Assembly: GCF_003590645.1 (NCBI RefSeq)
Contig: NZ_CP031834.1
Coordinates: 2,790,501-2,854,500, forward strand
DNA: 64,000 nucleotides
Reading direction: 5' to 3'
Source of the DNA: Mesorhizobium sp. DCY119
GTDB lineage: Bacteria; Pseudomonadota; Alphaproteobacteria; Rhizobiales; Rhizobiaceae
Shown piece by piece: positions 27,397 through 37,166 of the stretch. Below the pieces are notes generated by a model. It made no database searches and was not told the origin of the DNA. It saw only the letters and a list, made by a program, of their open reading frames with translations. Each line of letters opens with the position of its first letter. Positions within the stretch are counted from its first letter, which is position 1. The position numbers were made by a program, and so were the translations under genes.

Positions 27397-30318
27397 CTAT
27401 TCCGCCGCCTCAGCCTTCCGGCCCGGACGCCGCCCCAAAAGCTCCTTGAGAAAATGTCCGGTGTAGCTGCGCGGTTCTTCGGCGATATCTTCAGGACGGC
27501 CTGAGGCAACCAGTTCGCCGCCGCCGTCGCCGCCTTCGGGGCCGAGGTCGAGCACCCAGTCGGAGGTTTTTATGACTTCGAGATTGTGCTCGATGACGAC
27601 GACCGTGTTGCCCTGGTCGACGAGCTCATGCAGCACTTCAAGAAGCTTTGCCACGTCATGGAAATGCAAGCCGGTTGTCGGCTCGTCGAGGATGTAGAGC
27701 GTCTTGCCGGTGGCCTTGCGCGACAGTTCCTTGGCGAGCTTGATGCGCTGCGCCTCGCCGCCGGACAGCGTGTTGGCCTGCTGGCCGACATGGATGTAGC
27801 CGAGGCCGACCTTGGCCAGCGTTTCCAGCTTGTCGCGCACGCCCGGCACGGCGGCAAAGAACTCGACCCCTTCCTCGACCGTCATTTCCAGCACGTCGGC
27901 GATCGACTTGCCCTTGAAGGTGACGTCCAGCGTCTCGCGATTGTAGCGCTTGCCGTGGCAGACGTCGCAGGTGACGTAGACGTCGGGCAGGAAGTGCATC
28001 TCGATCTTAATGACGCCGTCGCCCTGGCAGGCTTCGCAGCGGCCGCCCTTGACGTTGAAGGAGAAACGGCCGGGCGCATAGCCGCGCGCCTTGGCTTCCG
28101 GCAGGCCGGCAAACCAGTCGCGGATCGGCGTGAAGGCGCCGGTATAGGTCGCCGGGTTCGACCGCGGCGTGCGCCCGATCGGCGACTGGTCGATGTCGAT
28201 GACCTTGTCGAGGAATTCCAGCCCCTCGATGCGGTCATGATCGGCCGGATGCTCGCGCGAACCCATGATGCGGCGCGAGGCGGCCTTGAACAGAGTCTCG
28301 ATCAGGAAGGTCGACTTGCCGCCGCCCGAAACGCCGGTGACGGCGGTGAAGGTGCCGAGCGGGATTTCGGCGGTGACGTTCTTCAGATTGTTGCCGCGCG
28401 CGCCGACGATTTTTATGCGCCGGCCCTTCTTCATCTCGCGACGATGCCGCGGCATGGAGATTTCGAGCTCGCCGGTGAGATATTTGCCGGTGATCGAATT
28501 GGGGTTGGCCATGACTTCGGCCGGCGTGCCTTCGGCAATGACATTGCCGCCATGGATGCCGGCGGCAGGGCCGATATCGACGACATAATCGGCGGTCAGG
28601 ATGGCGTCCTCGTCATGCTCGACGACGATGACCGTGTTGCCGAGGTCGCGCAGGTGCTTGAGCGTGTCGAGCAGGCGGGCATTGTCACGCTGGTGCAGGC
28701 CGATAGACGGCTCGTCGAGCACATAGAGCACGCCGGTGAGGCCCGAGCCGATCTGCGAGGCCAGGCGAATGCGCTGGCTTTCGCCGCCCGACAGCGTGCC
28801 CGAATTTCGTGCCATGGTCAGATAATCGAGGCCGACATCGTTGAGGAAGCGCAGGCGCTCGCGGATTTCCTTGAGGATGCGCACCGCGATTTCGTTCTGC
28901 TTGTCGTTGAGCGAGGCCGGAAGGTCCTCGAACCAGCCATTGGCCTTGCGGATCGACAGCGCCGTGACCTCGCCGATGTGCTTGCCGGCGATCTTCACCG
29001 CCAACGCTTCAGGCTTCAGGCGAAAGCCGTTGCAGGTCGGGCAGGGCGTGGCCGACATGAAGCGCTCGATCTCCTCGCGCATCCAGGCCGATTCCGTTTC
29101 CTTCCAGCGGCGCTCAAGGTTCGGGATGACGCCTTCAAAGGTTTTCGTCGTCTTGTAGGAGCGAAGCCCATCGTCATATGTGAAGGCGATTTCGCGCTCG
29201 CCGGTGCCGCGCAGGATCGCTTCCTGCGCTTCAGCCGTCAGGTCCTTGAACTTGTCGCCGAGCTTGAAGCCATAGACTTTGCCGAGCGCTTCCAGCGTCT
29301 GCGAATAATAGGGCGAGGTCGATTTAGCCCATGGGCTGACGGCGCCGTCGCGCAGCGAGACATTGTCGTCGGGCACGATCAGACTGGCGTCGATGGCGCG
29401 CTGGTTGCCCAGGCCGTCGCAGGCCTGGCAGGCGCCGAACGGATTGTTGAAGGAGAAAAGCCGCGGCTCGATCTCCGGAATGGTGAAGCCGGAAACCGGG
29501 CAGGCGAATTTTTCGGAGAACAGGATGCGCTCATGCGTCTCGTTCTTCGACTTGTTGACGGAATCCTCGCCGGTCTGGCTGGCGTCCAGCGGTTTGTCGG
29601 CGAATTCGGCGACGGCCAGCCCATCGGCGAGCTTCAGCGCCGTCTCGATGGAATCTGCCAGGCGCGTTGCCAGATCGCCGCGCACGACGACGCGGTCGAC
29701 CACGACATCGATGTCGTGCTTGTACTTCTTGTCCAGTGCCGGAACATCGGCGATCTCGTAGAAGACGCCATCGACCTTGACGCGCTGAAAACCCTTCTTC
29801 AGCAGCTCGGCCAGTTCCTTGCGGTACTCGCCCTTACGGCCGCGCACCATCGGCGCCATGATGAACAGGCGCGTGCCTTCTTCCAGCGCCAGCACGCGGT
29901 CGACCATTTGCGAAACCGTCTGGCTCTCGATTGGCAGACCCGTCGCCGGCGAATAGGGAACGCCGACGCGCGCGAACAGCAGACGCATATAGTCGTAGAT
30001 TTCGGTGACGGTTCCGACCGTCGAGCGCGGATTGCGCGAGGTCGTCTTCTGCTCGATCGAGATAGCTGGAGACAGACCGTCGATCTGGTCGACATCCGGC
30101 TTCTGCATCATCTCGAGGAACTGACGCGCATAGGCCGAAAGGCTCTCGACATAGCGGCGCTGGCCCTCGGCATAGATCGTGTCGAACGCCAGCGACGACT
30201 TGCCCGAGCCTGAGAGGCCGGTCATGACGATCAACGAATCCCGGGGAAGGTCGAGATCGATGTTTTTCAGATTGTGTTCGCGCGCACCGCGAATGGAAAG
30301 ATATTTATGATCGGCCAT
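27397..30318 (-). CDS. uvrA: Excinuclease ABC subunit A
   Basis: UvrA is the damage-sensing ATPase of nucleotide excision repair. The 973-residue protein (start [20 protein letters not shown] at 30318) has Walker [10 protein letters not shown] (residues 34-42) and a second P-loop GVSGGGKST, where GVSGSGKST is usual. It has two ABC signatures ([17 protein letters not shown] and [16 protein letters not shown]). The C-terminal zinc finger is intact (CEACQGDG...[10 protein letters not shown]). The first zinc motif reads CPVSG, with Ser where E. coli has Cys, so it has one ligand fewer. An SOS box lies 155 bases upstream. Confidence 0.98.
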   Translation of the reverse strand: MADHKYLSIRGAREHNLKNIDLDLPRDSLIVMTGLSGSGKSSLAFDTIYAEGQRRYVESLSAYARQFLEMMQKPDVDQIDGLSPAISIEQKTTSRNPRSTVGTVTEIYDYMRLLFARVGVPYSPATGLPIESQTVSQMVDRVLALEEGTRLFIMAPMVRGRKGEYRKELAELLKKGFQRVKVDGVFYEIADVPALDKKYKHDIDVVVDRVVVRGDLATRLADSIETALKLADGLAVAEFADKPLDASQTGEDSVNKSKNETHERILFSEKFACPVSGFTIPEIEPRLFSFNNPFGACQACDGLGNQRAIDASLIVPDDNVSLRDGAVSPWAKSTSPYYSQTLEALGKVYGFKLGDKFKDLTAEAQEAILRGTGEREIAFTYDDGLRSYKTTKTFEGVIPNLERRWKETESAWMREEIERFMSATPCPTCNGFRLKPEALAVKIAGKHIGEVTALSIRKANGWFEDLPASLNDKQNEIAVRILKEIRERLRFLNDVGLDYLTMARNSGTLSGGESQRIRLASQIGSGLTGVLYVLDEPSIGLHQRDNARLLDTLKHLRDLGNTVIVVEHDEDAILTADYVVDIGPAAGIHGGNVIAEGTPAEVMANPNSITGKYLTGELEISMPRHRREMKKGRRIKIVGARGNNLKNVTAEIPLGTFTAVTGVSGGGKSTFLIETLFKAASRRIMGSREHPADHDRIEGLEFLDKVIDIDQSPIGRTPRSNPATYTGAFTPIRDWFAGLPEAKARGYAPGRFSFNVKGGRCEACQGDGVIKIEMHFLPDVYVTCDVCHGKRYNRETLDVTFKGKSIADVLEMTVEEGVEFFAAVPGVRDKLETLAKVGLGYIHVGQQANTLSGGEAQRIKLAKELSRKATGKTLYILDEPTTGLHFHDVAKLLEVLHELVDQGNTVVVIEHNLEVIKTSDWVLDLGPEGGDGGGELVASGRPEDIAEEPRSYTGHFLKELLGRRPGRKAEAAE

Positions 30319-30472
30319 GCCGGTCCGCCGCCTCAATTCAAGAAAACTGTTGGATTGGCCCGTCTGTCCGGCCATCCCGTCATGTAGGTATTTTTGCCGC
30401 TCTGTCGAGGGACGCCCAACCCTCTCCGTCAGCAGGGTTTAGCCGCCTTTGCCCGCGGGGAGCAAGCGAAAA

Positions 30473-30487
30473 GAACAAAGGCCGAAC
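30473..30487 (-). promoter_or_regulatory. SOS (LexA) box upstream of uvrA
   Basis: The minus strand reads GTTC-N7-GTTC (plus strand GAAC 30473-30476, seven bases, GAAC 30484-30487), the alphaproteobacterial LexA consensus. Position and gene function (DNA repair) agree. Confidence 0.8.
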
Positions 30488-30599
30488 ACGCTCCTGACAT
30501 ATTGTGCATAAGCCATATGGCTTTGTTACAGGCCGATCACATTTTTGCCGGCAAGGCTTCGCGCGGTTGACGCCGAAAAATCGAAGGAGCAGACTTCCT

Positions 30600-30707
30600 A
30601 TGTCATCTGGAGCCGAGCATCCTTCGATGTTCTTCGCAGCCGGTAGGCGGTTTGCGAGACGCCGCAAACCAGCGAATAAGCGCTTTGGAAGACTTTGGAG
30701 AAACTGA
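30600..30707 (+). CDS. Possible 35-residue Arg-rich peptide
   Basis: ATG 30600 opens MSSGAEHPSMFF followed by a very basic tail (RRFARRRKPANKRFGRLWRN). GAAGGAG (30583-30589) is ten bases upstream, a workable though long spacing. No family is recognised; the frame could be chance. Its support is that a plus-strand terminator lies about 220 bases downstream with no other gene to serve. Confidence 0.3.
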   Translation: MSSGAEHPSMFFAAGRRFARRRKPANKRFGRLWRN

Positions 30708-30927
30708 CAGAGGAGCGAGGTATGACCCCACCTGACAGTCCCAAATGGCTCTGCAAATGCGCGGAGCCGCGCCAGGCATAAGTGCCCGGGCTTGCCCGGC
30801 AGACTGTGACCTGCCGTCCCCAAAAAAGAAAATCAGAGACCACTAGTCGGATCGTTGGCTGAAGCCGCGTAGCATCCGAAAGCAAAGCCGGTAAAACACT
30901 CCCGGCAGTTGGCAAAAATGTCATCAA

Positions 30928-30966
30928 AGCCTCGACCGCTCTTGAATGAGCGGCGAGGCTGTTTTC
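30928..30966 (+). terminator. Strong orphan Rho-independent terminator
   Basis: AGCCTCG, bulged A, CCGCTC (30928-30941), loop TTGAAT, GAGCGG CGAGGCT (30948-30960), then GTTTTC. A 13-pair stem with no annotated gene before it points to an unannotated transcript. Confidence 0.8.
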
Positions 30967-31146
30967 ATGATCCCGACAGACATCCCGTCGAAAACGCAGT
31001 TTGACGCCACAATAACAAATCTCCGCCGCCGTGCCGCCTCACGGCTAACCGCGATTTGCCGCAATCGCTGAGGAAATGGCGCTCGCCAATGCCGACGTCC
31101 TTTTTCATCAAGACGAGGCATCGCCCGGTTTCGCGAGGCCTTGAGT

Positions 31147-31737
31147 ATGACGGTGTTTGGGAAGCGGTCAGTGCCTGTGCGGGCGGGTGCCTGGATTGCG
31201 GCGGCTCTCGCACTGCCTCTGTTGGCGCTTGGTGCATTCCTTTGCGATCTGCAGCTTTCCGGAAATTTCCATACGGTCGTGCCCGGCGAACTCTATCGCG
31301 CAGCGCAGCCGACGCCGCGCCAGCTGCAAGAATACGCCGATAAATACGGCGTAAAGTCCGTCATCAACCTTAGGGGGCCGCATGATGGGTTCGCATGGTA
31401 CGAAGCGGAGAAGGCGGAAAATGCGAAGCTCGGGATCAAGCAGATCGATTTTCGCGTCAGTTCGATCACCGAGATGGACAGCAAGGAGATCGCCAGGCTT
31501 GTTGCGATAATGCGCCAGGCGAGGAAACCGCTGCTCGTTCATTGTCAGTCGGGCGCTGATCGCAGCGGATTGGTTTCGGCGCTCTATCTGGCCGCGGTCA
31601 GCGGTGTAGATATCAAAGAGGCGGCGCGCCAGCTTTCAATCAGGTACGGGCATTTTTCGATGCCTTTCAGCCGTACCTACGCCATGGACCTGACTTTGGA
31701 GGCATTTGGTGCCGCATCCGCTCAACCCAGCAGCTAA
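31147..31737 (+). CDS. Membrane-anchored dual-specificity/tyrosine phosphatase-like protein
   Basis: The 196-residue protein has one N-terminal membrane segment (about 15-35, AWIAAALALPLLALGAFLC). A DSP-type phosphatase domain follows, with HCQSGADRSG, giving nucleophile Cys133 and Arg139 (CX5R). YRAAQPTPRQLQEYADKYG and SVINLRGPHD match the AQP-motif subgroup of bacterial DSPs. The catalytic domain probably faces the periplasm, but topology is inferred. ATG 31147 is used; a TTG at 31141 is also in frame. Confidence 0.85.
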   Translation: MTVFGKRSVPVRAGAWIAAALALPLLALGAFLCDLQLSGNFHTVVPGELYRAAQPTPRQLQEYADKYGVKSVINLRGPHDGFAWYEAEKAENAKLGIKQIDFRVSSITEMDSKEIARLVAIMRQARKPLLVHCQSGADRSGLVSALYLAAVSGVDIKEAARQLSIRYGHFSMPFSRTYAMDLTLEAFGAASAQPSS

Positions 31738-31816
31738 GTTTCGATAATTGCGGCTTTCGGTTGAAAAAGACGTGAAATCGGATGGCGGCGCTTGAAATAC
31801 GGTGAATTGCTGTATA

Positions 31817-31831
31817 GAACAAAATGAGAAC
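31817..31831. promoter_or_regulatory. SOS (LexA) box upstream of ssb
   Basis: GAAC (31817-31820), seven bases, GAAC (31828-31831), which reads GTTC-N7-GTTC on the other strand. It lies 117 bases before ssb. Together with the box at 30473 it marks this segment as LexA-controlled. Confidence 0.75.
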
Positions 31832-31947
31832 AAACAACTTGTGGACAGAGCCTGAATTTCATCCCCGTTGTGGCCGGGATGGTGTCTATGGGCTAAGGTG
31901 TACCGGCAAATTTGCCGATTTTGTTAGGATAAGCGCGGAGCGGTGTC

Positions 31948-32475
31948 ATGGCGGGTAGCGTCAATAAAGTCATTCTGGTTGGTAATCTCGGCGCGGATCC
32001 GGAAATCAGGCGGTTGAACTCGGGTGAGCCGGTCGTCAACATTCGTGTCGCCACCTCCGAAAGCTGGCGCGACAAGAATTCCGGCGAGCGCAAGGAAAAG
32101 ACCGAGTGGCACAATATCGTCATCTTCAATGACAACCTCGCCAAGGTCGCCGAGCAGTATCTGAAGAAGGGCATGAAGGTCTATGTCGAGGGTCAGTTGC
32201 AGACCCGCAAATGGACGGACCAGACCGGCAATGAGCGCTACACGACCGAAATCGTGCTGCAGAAGTTCCGCGGCGAATTGCAGATGCTCGACGCGCGCGG
32301 GCAGGGCGGCGACGGCGGGCAGGTGAGCTATGGCGGCGGCGGTGGCCGTGGATCGGATTTCGGCCAGTCCGGCCCGAACGATGATTTCAACCGTGGCGGT
32401 GGCGGCGGTGGTGGAAACCGAGGCGGCGGTGGCGGTGGTTCGTCACGCGATCTCGACGACGAAATCCCGTTCTGA
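31948..32475 (+). CDS. ssb: Single-stranded DNA-binding protein
   Basis: SSB coats single-stranded DNA during replication and repair and recruits partners through its C-terminal tip. The 175-residue protein has an OB fold ([20 protein letters not shown], then [22 protein letters not shown]), a long glycine-rich linker (about 120-165) and the acidic tip DDEIPF (170-175). It is typically paired with uvrA in alphaproteobacteria, as here on the opposite strand. A terminator follows directly. Confidence 0.98.
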   Translation: MAGSVNKVILVGNLGADPEIRRLNSGEPVVNIRVATSESWRDKNSGERKEKTEWHNIVIFNDNLAKVAEQYLKKGMKVYVEGQLQTRKWTDQTGNERYTTEIVLQKFRGELQMLDARGQGGDGGQVSYGGGGGRGSDFGQSGPNDDFNRGGGGGGGNRGGGGGGSSRDLDDEIPF

Positions 32476-32483
32476 GTGACTTT

Positions 32484-32519
32484 TTCGCGGGGGCGTTCAA
32501 CGCTCCCGCGAACCCGTTT
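32484..32519 (+). terminator. Rho-independent terminator of ssb
   Basis: TTCGCGGGGGCG (32484-32495), loop TTCAA, CGCTCCCGCGAA (32501-32512) with one G-U pair, then CCCGTTTT. It begins eight bases after the ssb stop and separates it from the convergent MarC-family gene. Confidence 0.8.
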
Positions 32520-32570
32520 TCTGTCTAGAAAGACTTTGCCGATAGTCTTTACGGCTGCCTTTGAAATCGA

Positions 32571-33203
32571 TCAGCCTGCCGCCACCATTGCCTTGATGCC
32601 ATCGGCAACGAACTGGACGGCCAGTGCCGCCAGGATGACGCCGAGAAGTCGCGTCAGGATCGAACGGCCGGTCTGGCCAAGCAGGCCGTCGATGCGCTCC
32701 GCCAGGATGAAAACGAGGTAGGTGAGGGCAAGGCACAGGAAGATGATGCCGACCAGTGCTGCCTGCGCGGCCCACCCCGGAAATGAGCCTGACAGCAGCA
32801 CCGTCGCCGAGATGGCGCCTGGCCCCGCGATCAGCGGGATCGCCAGCGGAAATGCCGCAATGTTGTGGATGTGATCCTTGGTGATCGCTACGTCCGAAAT
32901 CTTCTCCTTGCGGTCCTGCCGTTTCTCGAAAACCATCTCGAAGGCAATGAAAAACAACAGGAAACCGCCTGCGACGCGGAAGGCGGGCAGGGTAATGCCG
33001 AACACCGACAGGATCGACGCGCCGGCGACGGCAAACAGCGCCATGACGCCGAAGCCGATGACGCTGGCGCGGATCGAAACCTGACTGCGCTGCGCGCGTG
33101 TCATCCCGCGCGTGACCGCCAGGAAGATCGGCGCCAGCCCGGGCGGATCGATGGTCACCAGGAGCGTCACGAAGGCGTTGAAAACACTGTCGAAATTCGG
33201 CAT
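32571..33203 (-). CDS. MarC family integral membrane protein
   Basis: The 210-residue protein has about six transmembrane helices and the family features TIDPPGLAPIFLAVTRGMT (near residues 17-35), AFPLAIPLIAGPGAISATVLL and a C-terminal LLGVILAALAVQFVADGI. The role of MarC proteins is unresolved; an early link to antibiotic resistance has not held up. It sits convergent to ssb and divergent from gyrA. Confidence 0.9.
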   Translation of the reverse strand: MPNFDSVFNAFVTLLVTIDPPGLAPIFLAVTRGMTRAQRSQVSIRASVIGFGVMALFAVAGASILSVFGITLPAFRVAGGFLLFFIAFEMVFEKRQDRKEKISDVAITKDHIHNIAAFPLAIPLIAGPGAISATVLLSGSFPGWAAQAALVGIIFLCLALTYLVFILAERIDGLLGQTGRSILTRLLGVILAALAVQFVADGIKAMVAAG

Positions 33204-33393
33204 TCCGTGTCCTCCTGCAGGCAGGCTACATTGCCGGCTTTCCGCGCGCCAGTCCCCTCACGGCAAGATCAGGGCAAAGGCCTCCTGATTTCTTGGGAGG
33301 CATATTTTCGACATGGTGTCGCAGGATTGCCCGAATCTCCGGTATCCATTTGAATTTGTGGCGAAAAACAGTTCTGGAAAAAAGCGCTCGGTA

Positions 33394-33421
33394 TTGGTGA
33401 AATCGGTATCGTTCCTATATA
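33394..33421 (+). promoter_or_regulatory. Candidate promoter of gyrA
   Basis: TTGGTG (33394-33399), a 16-base spacer, TATATA (33416-33421), ending 36 bases before the gyrA start. The -10 is good and the -35 is weak. Confidence 0.45.
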
Positions 33422-33457
33422 AGAGGGCAGTGATTCTCCTAGTTTAAGTGATCCGAT

Positions 33458-36271
33458 TTGACCGACCAGAAATTACCGGGTGGACCCGGCGGCCCCTCCG
33501 ATATCGAGCCTATCTCGATCATCGAGGAGATGCAGCGTTCCTATCTCGACTATGCGATGAGCGTCATCGTCAGTCGTGCGCTTCCGGACGTTCGCGACGG
33601 GCTGAAGCCGGTTCACCGGCGTATCCTTTTTGCCGCCCATGAAAGCGGCTACCACTGGAACCGCAAATATGTGAAGTCGGCGCGCCCGGTCGCCGACGTC
33701 ATGGGTAAATACCATCCCCACGGCGACGCCTCGATCTATGACGCCTTGGTTCGCATGGCGCAGGATTGGTCGCTGCGCGTTCCGCTGATCGACGGGCAGG
33801 GCAATTTCGGCTCCATCGACGGCGATCCGCCTGCGGCGATGCGCTATACGGAATCGCGCCTGACCAAGGTCGCGCACGAGCTTCTGGAGGATATTGACAA
33901 GGATACCGTCGATTTCCAGGAAACTTACGATGCGTCCGGTCGCGAGCCCCGCGTTCTGCCTGCGCGCTTCCCCAACCTTCTGGTCAATGGCTCCGGCGGT
34001 ATCGCCGTCGGCATGGCGACCAACATTCCGCCGCACAATCTGACCGAAGTCTGCAACGGCGCCATCGCCATCATCGACAACCCGGCGATCGATCTGCCGG
34101 CGCTGATGGAAATCATTCCCGGCCCGGATTTCCCGACCGGCGGCATCGTTCTCGGCCGCTCCGGCATCTATAATGCCTATTCGACAGGGCGCGGCTCCAT
34201 CGTCATGCGCGGCAAGGTCGCCATCGAAGATATCCGCAACGACCGCGAAGCCATCATCATCACCGAAGTTCCCTATCAGGTGAACAAGTCGACGATGATC
34301 GAGAAGATGGCCGAGCTCGTGCGCGACAAGCGCATCGAGGGCATTTCCGACATTCGCGACGAATCCGACCGGCAGGGTTACCGCGTAGTCATCGAGTTGA
34401 AGCGCGATGCCGTCGCCGACGTCATCCTCAACCAGCTTTATCGCTTCACGCCGCTTCAGACGTCCTTTGGCGCCAACGTGGTTGCCTTGAACGGTGGCAA
34501 GCCGGAAATCCTGACCCTGATCGACATGCTGAAGGCCTTTGTGTCCTTCCGCGAGGACGTCATCAGCCGCAGGACGAAATTCCTGCTGCGCAAGGCGCGC
34601 GATCGCGCCCATGTCTTGGTCGGCCTGGCGATTGCCGTCGCCAATATCGACGAGGTCATCCGGGTGATCCGGCAGGCGCCAGACCCGCAGACGGCGCGCG
34701 ACCAGTTGATGGAGCGCCGCTGGCCGGCCCGCGATGTCGAGTCGCTGATCCTGCTGATCGACGATCCACGCCATCGCATCAATGATGACGGCACCTATAA
34801 TCTTTCCGAGGAACAGGCGCGCGCCATTCTGGAACTGCGTCTGCAGCGCCTGACGGCCCTTGGCCGCGACGAGATCTCGGACGAACTCAATACCATCGGC
34901 GACGAGATCAAGGATTACCTCGACATCCTGTCGTCGCGCGCGCGCATCCAGCAGATCGTCAAGGACGAGCTGGCCGCGGTTCGCGACGAGTTCGGTACTC
35001 CGCGCCGCACCGAGCTTAGCGATGGCGGCTCGGACATGGACGACGAGGATCTGATCCAGCGCGAGGACATGGTCGTCACCGTCAGCCATTCCGGCTACAT
35101 CAAGCGCGTGCCGCTTTCGCTCTACCGGGCACAGCGCCGCGGCGGCAAGGGCCGCTCCGGCATGTCGACCAAGGACGAGGATTTCGTCACGCGGCTGTTC
35201 GTAGCCAACACGCATACGCCGGTGCTGTTCTTCTCCTCGCGCGGCATCGTCTACAAGGAAAAGGTCTGGCGCCTGCCGATCGGCAATCCGCAGTCTCGCG
35301 GCAAAGCGCTGATCAATATGCTGCCGCTGGAGCAGGGCGAGCGCATCACCACGATCATGCCGCTGCCGGAGGACGAAACGAGCTGGGGCGAGCTCGACGT
35401 GATGTTCGCCACCACGCGCGGCACCGTCCGCCGCAACAAGCTCAGCGACTTCGTCCAGGTCAACCGCAACGGCAAGATCGCGATGAAGCTGGAGGAGGCG
35501 GGCGACGAGATTCTCGGCGTCGAGACCTGCACCGACAATGACGATGTGCTTTTGACCGCAGATACCGGCCAGTGCATTCGCTTCTCGGTGGGTGACGTTC
35601 GCGTCTTCCAGAGCCGCAATTCTGTCGGCGTTCGCGGCATCAGCATGGGCGAGAAGGACCGCGTCATCTCGATGGCGATCCTCGAACATGTCGATGCGGA
35701 TGCGCCCGAACGTGCGGCTTATCTCAAGCGTTCGGTTGCCGAGCGGCGGCTGGCCGCCGATGCAACTGCCGGCGAAGAGGAGGAGATCGCGCTGACCAAC
35801 GAGGAAGTCGGCGAGGAAGCCGATATCTCCGAGGAGCGCTACCAGTTCCTGTCGCAGCATGAGCAATTCGTGCTGACAGTCACCGAATACGGCTACGGCA
35901 AACGCTCATCTTCGTACGATTTCCGTCTGACGGGGCGTGGCGGCAAGGGTATTCGTGCCACTGACGTGTCGAAGGTCGCTGAAATCGGCCGCCTCGTCGC
36001 GACCTTCCCGGTCGGCAACGAGGACCAGATCATGCTGGTTTCCGATGGCGGGCAGGTCATCCGCGTGCCGGTCAACGGCATACGCTTCGCCAGCCGTGCC
36101 ACCAAGGGCGTCACGATCTTCAATACGGCAGATGGTGAGAAAGTCGTCTCTGTCGAGCGCATTTCCGAGCCGCAGGGCGACGACGAGCCTGACGAGATCG
36201 TTGCTTCAGACGGAACGGTTGTCGAAGGTGTTACGGAAATTGCGCCCGAAGACCAGGGCCCGACAGAGTAA
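33458..36271 (+). CDS. gyrA: DNA gyrase subunit A
   Basis: GyrA cuts and rejoins DNA while GyrB drives ATP-dependent negative supercoiling. The 937-residue protein starts at a TTG ([18 protein letters not shown]) with only a weak upstream ribosome-binding site; no ATG is available nearby. The catalytic tyrosine is Tyr130 (AMRYTESRL). The quinolone region reads [15 protein letters not shown], with Ala91 where E. coli has Ser83 and Asp95 where it has Asp87. The GyrA box QRRGGKG (about 559-565) confirms gyrase rather than topoisomerase IV. The C-terminal domain carries an acidic insert (about 765-790) and an acidic tail. Confidence 0.98.
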   Translation: MTDQKLPGGPGGPSDIEPISIIEEMQRSYLDYAMSVIVSRALPDVRDGLKPVHRRILFAAHESGYHWNRKYVKSARPVADVMGKYHPHGDASIYDALVRMAQDWSLRVPLIDGQGNFGSIDGDPPAAMRYTESRLTKVAHELLEDIDKDTVDFQETYDASGREPRVLPARFPNLLVNGSGGIAVGMATNIPPHNLTEVCNGAIAIIDNPAIDLPALMEIIPGPDFPTGGIVLGRSGIYNAYSTGRGSIVMRGKVAIEDIRNDREAIIITEVPYQVNKSTMIEKMAELVRDKRIEGISDIRDESDRQGYRVVIELKRDAVADVILNQLYRFTPLQTSFGANVVALNGGKPEILTLIDMLKAFVSFREDVISRRTKFLLRKARDRAHVLVGLAIAVANIDEVIRVIRQAPDPQTARDQLMERRWPARDVESLILLIDDPRHRINDDGTYNLSEEQARAILELRLQRLTALGRDEISDELNTIGDEIKDYLDILSSRARIQQIVKDELAAVRDEFGTPRRTELSDGGSDMDDEDLIQREDMVVTVSHSGYIKRVPLSLYRAQRRGGKGRSGMSTKDEDFVTRLFVANTHTPVLFFSSRGIVYKEKVWRLPIGNPQSRGKALINMLPLEQGERITTIMPLPEDETSWGELDVMFATTRGTVRRNKLSDFVQVNRNGKIAMKLEEAGDEILGVETCTDNDDVLLTADTGQCIRFSVGDVRVFQSRNSVGVRGISMGEKDRVISMAILEHVDADAPERAAYLKRSVAERRLAADATAGEEEEIALTNEEVGEEADISEERYQFLSQHEQFVLTVTEYGYGKRSSSYDFRLTGRGGKGIRATDVSKVAEIGRLVATFPVGNEDQIMLVSDGGQVIRVPVNGIRFASRATKGVTIFNTADGEKVVSVERISEPQGDDEPDEIVASDGTVVEGVTEIAPEDQGPTE

Positions 36272-36306
36272 TACCAGGAAATCCTGAAGTATTGCTCCCG
36301 CGTTCA

Positions 36307-36335
36307 ACCACCTCGCCGGAATACGGTGAGGTGGT
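36307..36335. terminator. Hairpin between gyrA and a convergent small gene
   Basis: ACCACCTCGCC (36307-36317), loop GGAATAC, GGTGAGGTGGT (36325-36335) gives an 11-pair stem with one G-U. There is no T-run on either side, so it is a possible rather than certain terminator. Confidence 0.5.
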
Positions 36336-36347
36336 GGTTCCAAGAGA

Positions 36348-36482
36348 TCAGCGGGGACCGAAACCGTTCGAGCGAGCCTTCTGCTCCTGAAGGCGCATGC
36401 GCTCCGACTCCTGATGGATGCCGAAAGCGGTTGCGATCAACATGGCGATAGTCATTGCAGCAGCGAGCATGTAAATCATCAT
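36348..36482 (-). CDS. Small single-pass membrane protein
   Basis: A 44-codon frame starts with tandem ATGs (MMIYMLAAAMTIAMLIATAF), one transmembrane segment. A charged amphipathic tail follows (GIHQESERMRLQEQKARSN) ending FGPR. GGAG stands eight to eleven bases before the start, a good ribosome-binding site. It is convergent with gyrA and divergent from coaD. No family is recognised, and it is short enough to be missed by automated gene callers. Confidence 0.55.
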   Translation of the reverse strand: MMIYMLAAAMTIAMLIATAFGIHQESERMRLQEQKARSNGFGPR

Positions 36483-36654
36483 GGTCTTGTTCTCCTGACC
36501 TCGATAACGATGATGTGGCGATTTGGTTTCATGTTTTCCAGATCACGCTACTTCGCATTGCTTGAACTTGTCGTGATCGCTCCGTTCATCAGGCGTTCAT
36601 TCTGCGGCCGCGAGCAGATTGCCTTTGCTCACGCTGCCCGCTAGAAACCACGCC

Positions 36655-37155
36655 ATGACAGAGCGCATCGCCATCTATGCCGGGTCGTTCGACCCTTTGA
36701 CCAACGGCCATCTCGACGTGCTGAAGGCCTCGCTTGCCATCGCCGACACGGTGTTTGCGGCAATCGGCATTCAGCCTGCGAAGAAGCCGCTGTTCTCCTT
36801 CGAGGAGCGCGTCGACCTTATCGAGCGCTCGACCGCGACCGAATTCGGCAAGGATGCCAAGCGTATCAAGGTCGTTGCCTTCGAGGGGCTGGTCATCGAT
36901 GCGGCGAAGAAAAACGGCGCTTCGATCATGATCCGCGGCCTGCGCGACGGTACCGATCTCGACTACGAGATGCAGATGGCCGGCATGAACGAGACCATGG
37001 CGCCCGATCTGCAGACGATATTCCTGCCGGCCAGCCCGTCGGTTCGCACGATTACCGCCACACTTGTCCGCCAGATAGCGTCGATGGGCGGCGATATCCG
37101 GCCGTTCGTGCCTAAAGTGGTCGCCACCGCGCTGACTGCAAAATTCGCAAAGTAA
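36655..37155 (+). CDS. coaD: Phosphopantetheine adenylyltransferase
   Basis: CoaD performs the penultimate step of coenzyme A synthesis, making dephospho-CoA from 4'-phosphopantetheine and ATP. The 166-residue protein begins [20 protein letters not shown], with the nucleotidyltransferase TxGH-type motif (Thr16, Gly18-His19). It has [20 protein letters not shown] and the late [13 protein letters not shown], where ISS is the more common form of the motif. ATG 36655 matches the family start. Two cyclophilin genes follow closely. Confidence 0.95.
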   Translation: MTERIAIYAGSFDPLTNGHLDVLKASLAIADTVFAAIGIQPAKKPLFSFEERVDLIERSTATEFGKDAKRIKVVAFEGLVIDAAKKNGASIMIRGLRDGTDLDYEMQMAGMNETMAPDLQTIFLPASPSVRTITATLVRQIASMGGDIRPFVPKVVATALTAKFAK

Positions 37156-37166
37156 AGGGAGTGGAG

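Larger units (their letters stand above)
30488..31146 (+). other. Long intergenic region with a candidate small RNA or leader
   Basis: There is no recognisable protein family in these 659 bases. The part from about 30740 to 30966 contains several local stems, such as GGCAG...CTGCC around 30798-30817, and ends in a strong terminator at 30928-30966. This implies a plus-strand transcript that stops there. Upstream, 30600-30707 could encode a short basic peptide. After the terminator, 30967-31146 shows nothing except the approach to the phosphatase gene. Confidence 0.4.

Noticed and set aside
27586-30213. A very long open frame (over 870 codons) on the plus strand opposite uvrA
   Set aside because: It is the antisense shadow of a high-GC gene; it has no family resemblance, while uvrA on the other strand is certain.
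30598-30927. A 109-codon minus-strand frame in the uvrA/phosphatase gap
   Set aside because: Composition is atypical, no ribosome-binding site is seen, and it runs against the strong plus-strand terminator.
33473-35866. An approximately 800-codon frame opposite gyrA
   Set aside because: Antisense shadow with low-complexity Arg/Asp/Val composition; gyrA is unambiguous.
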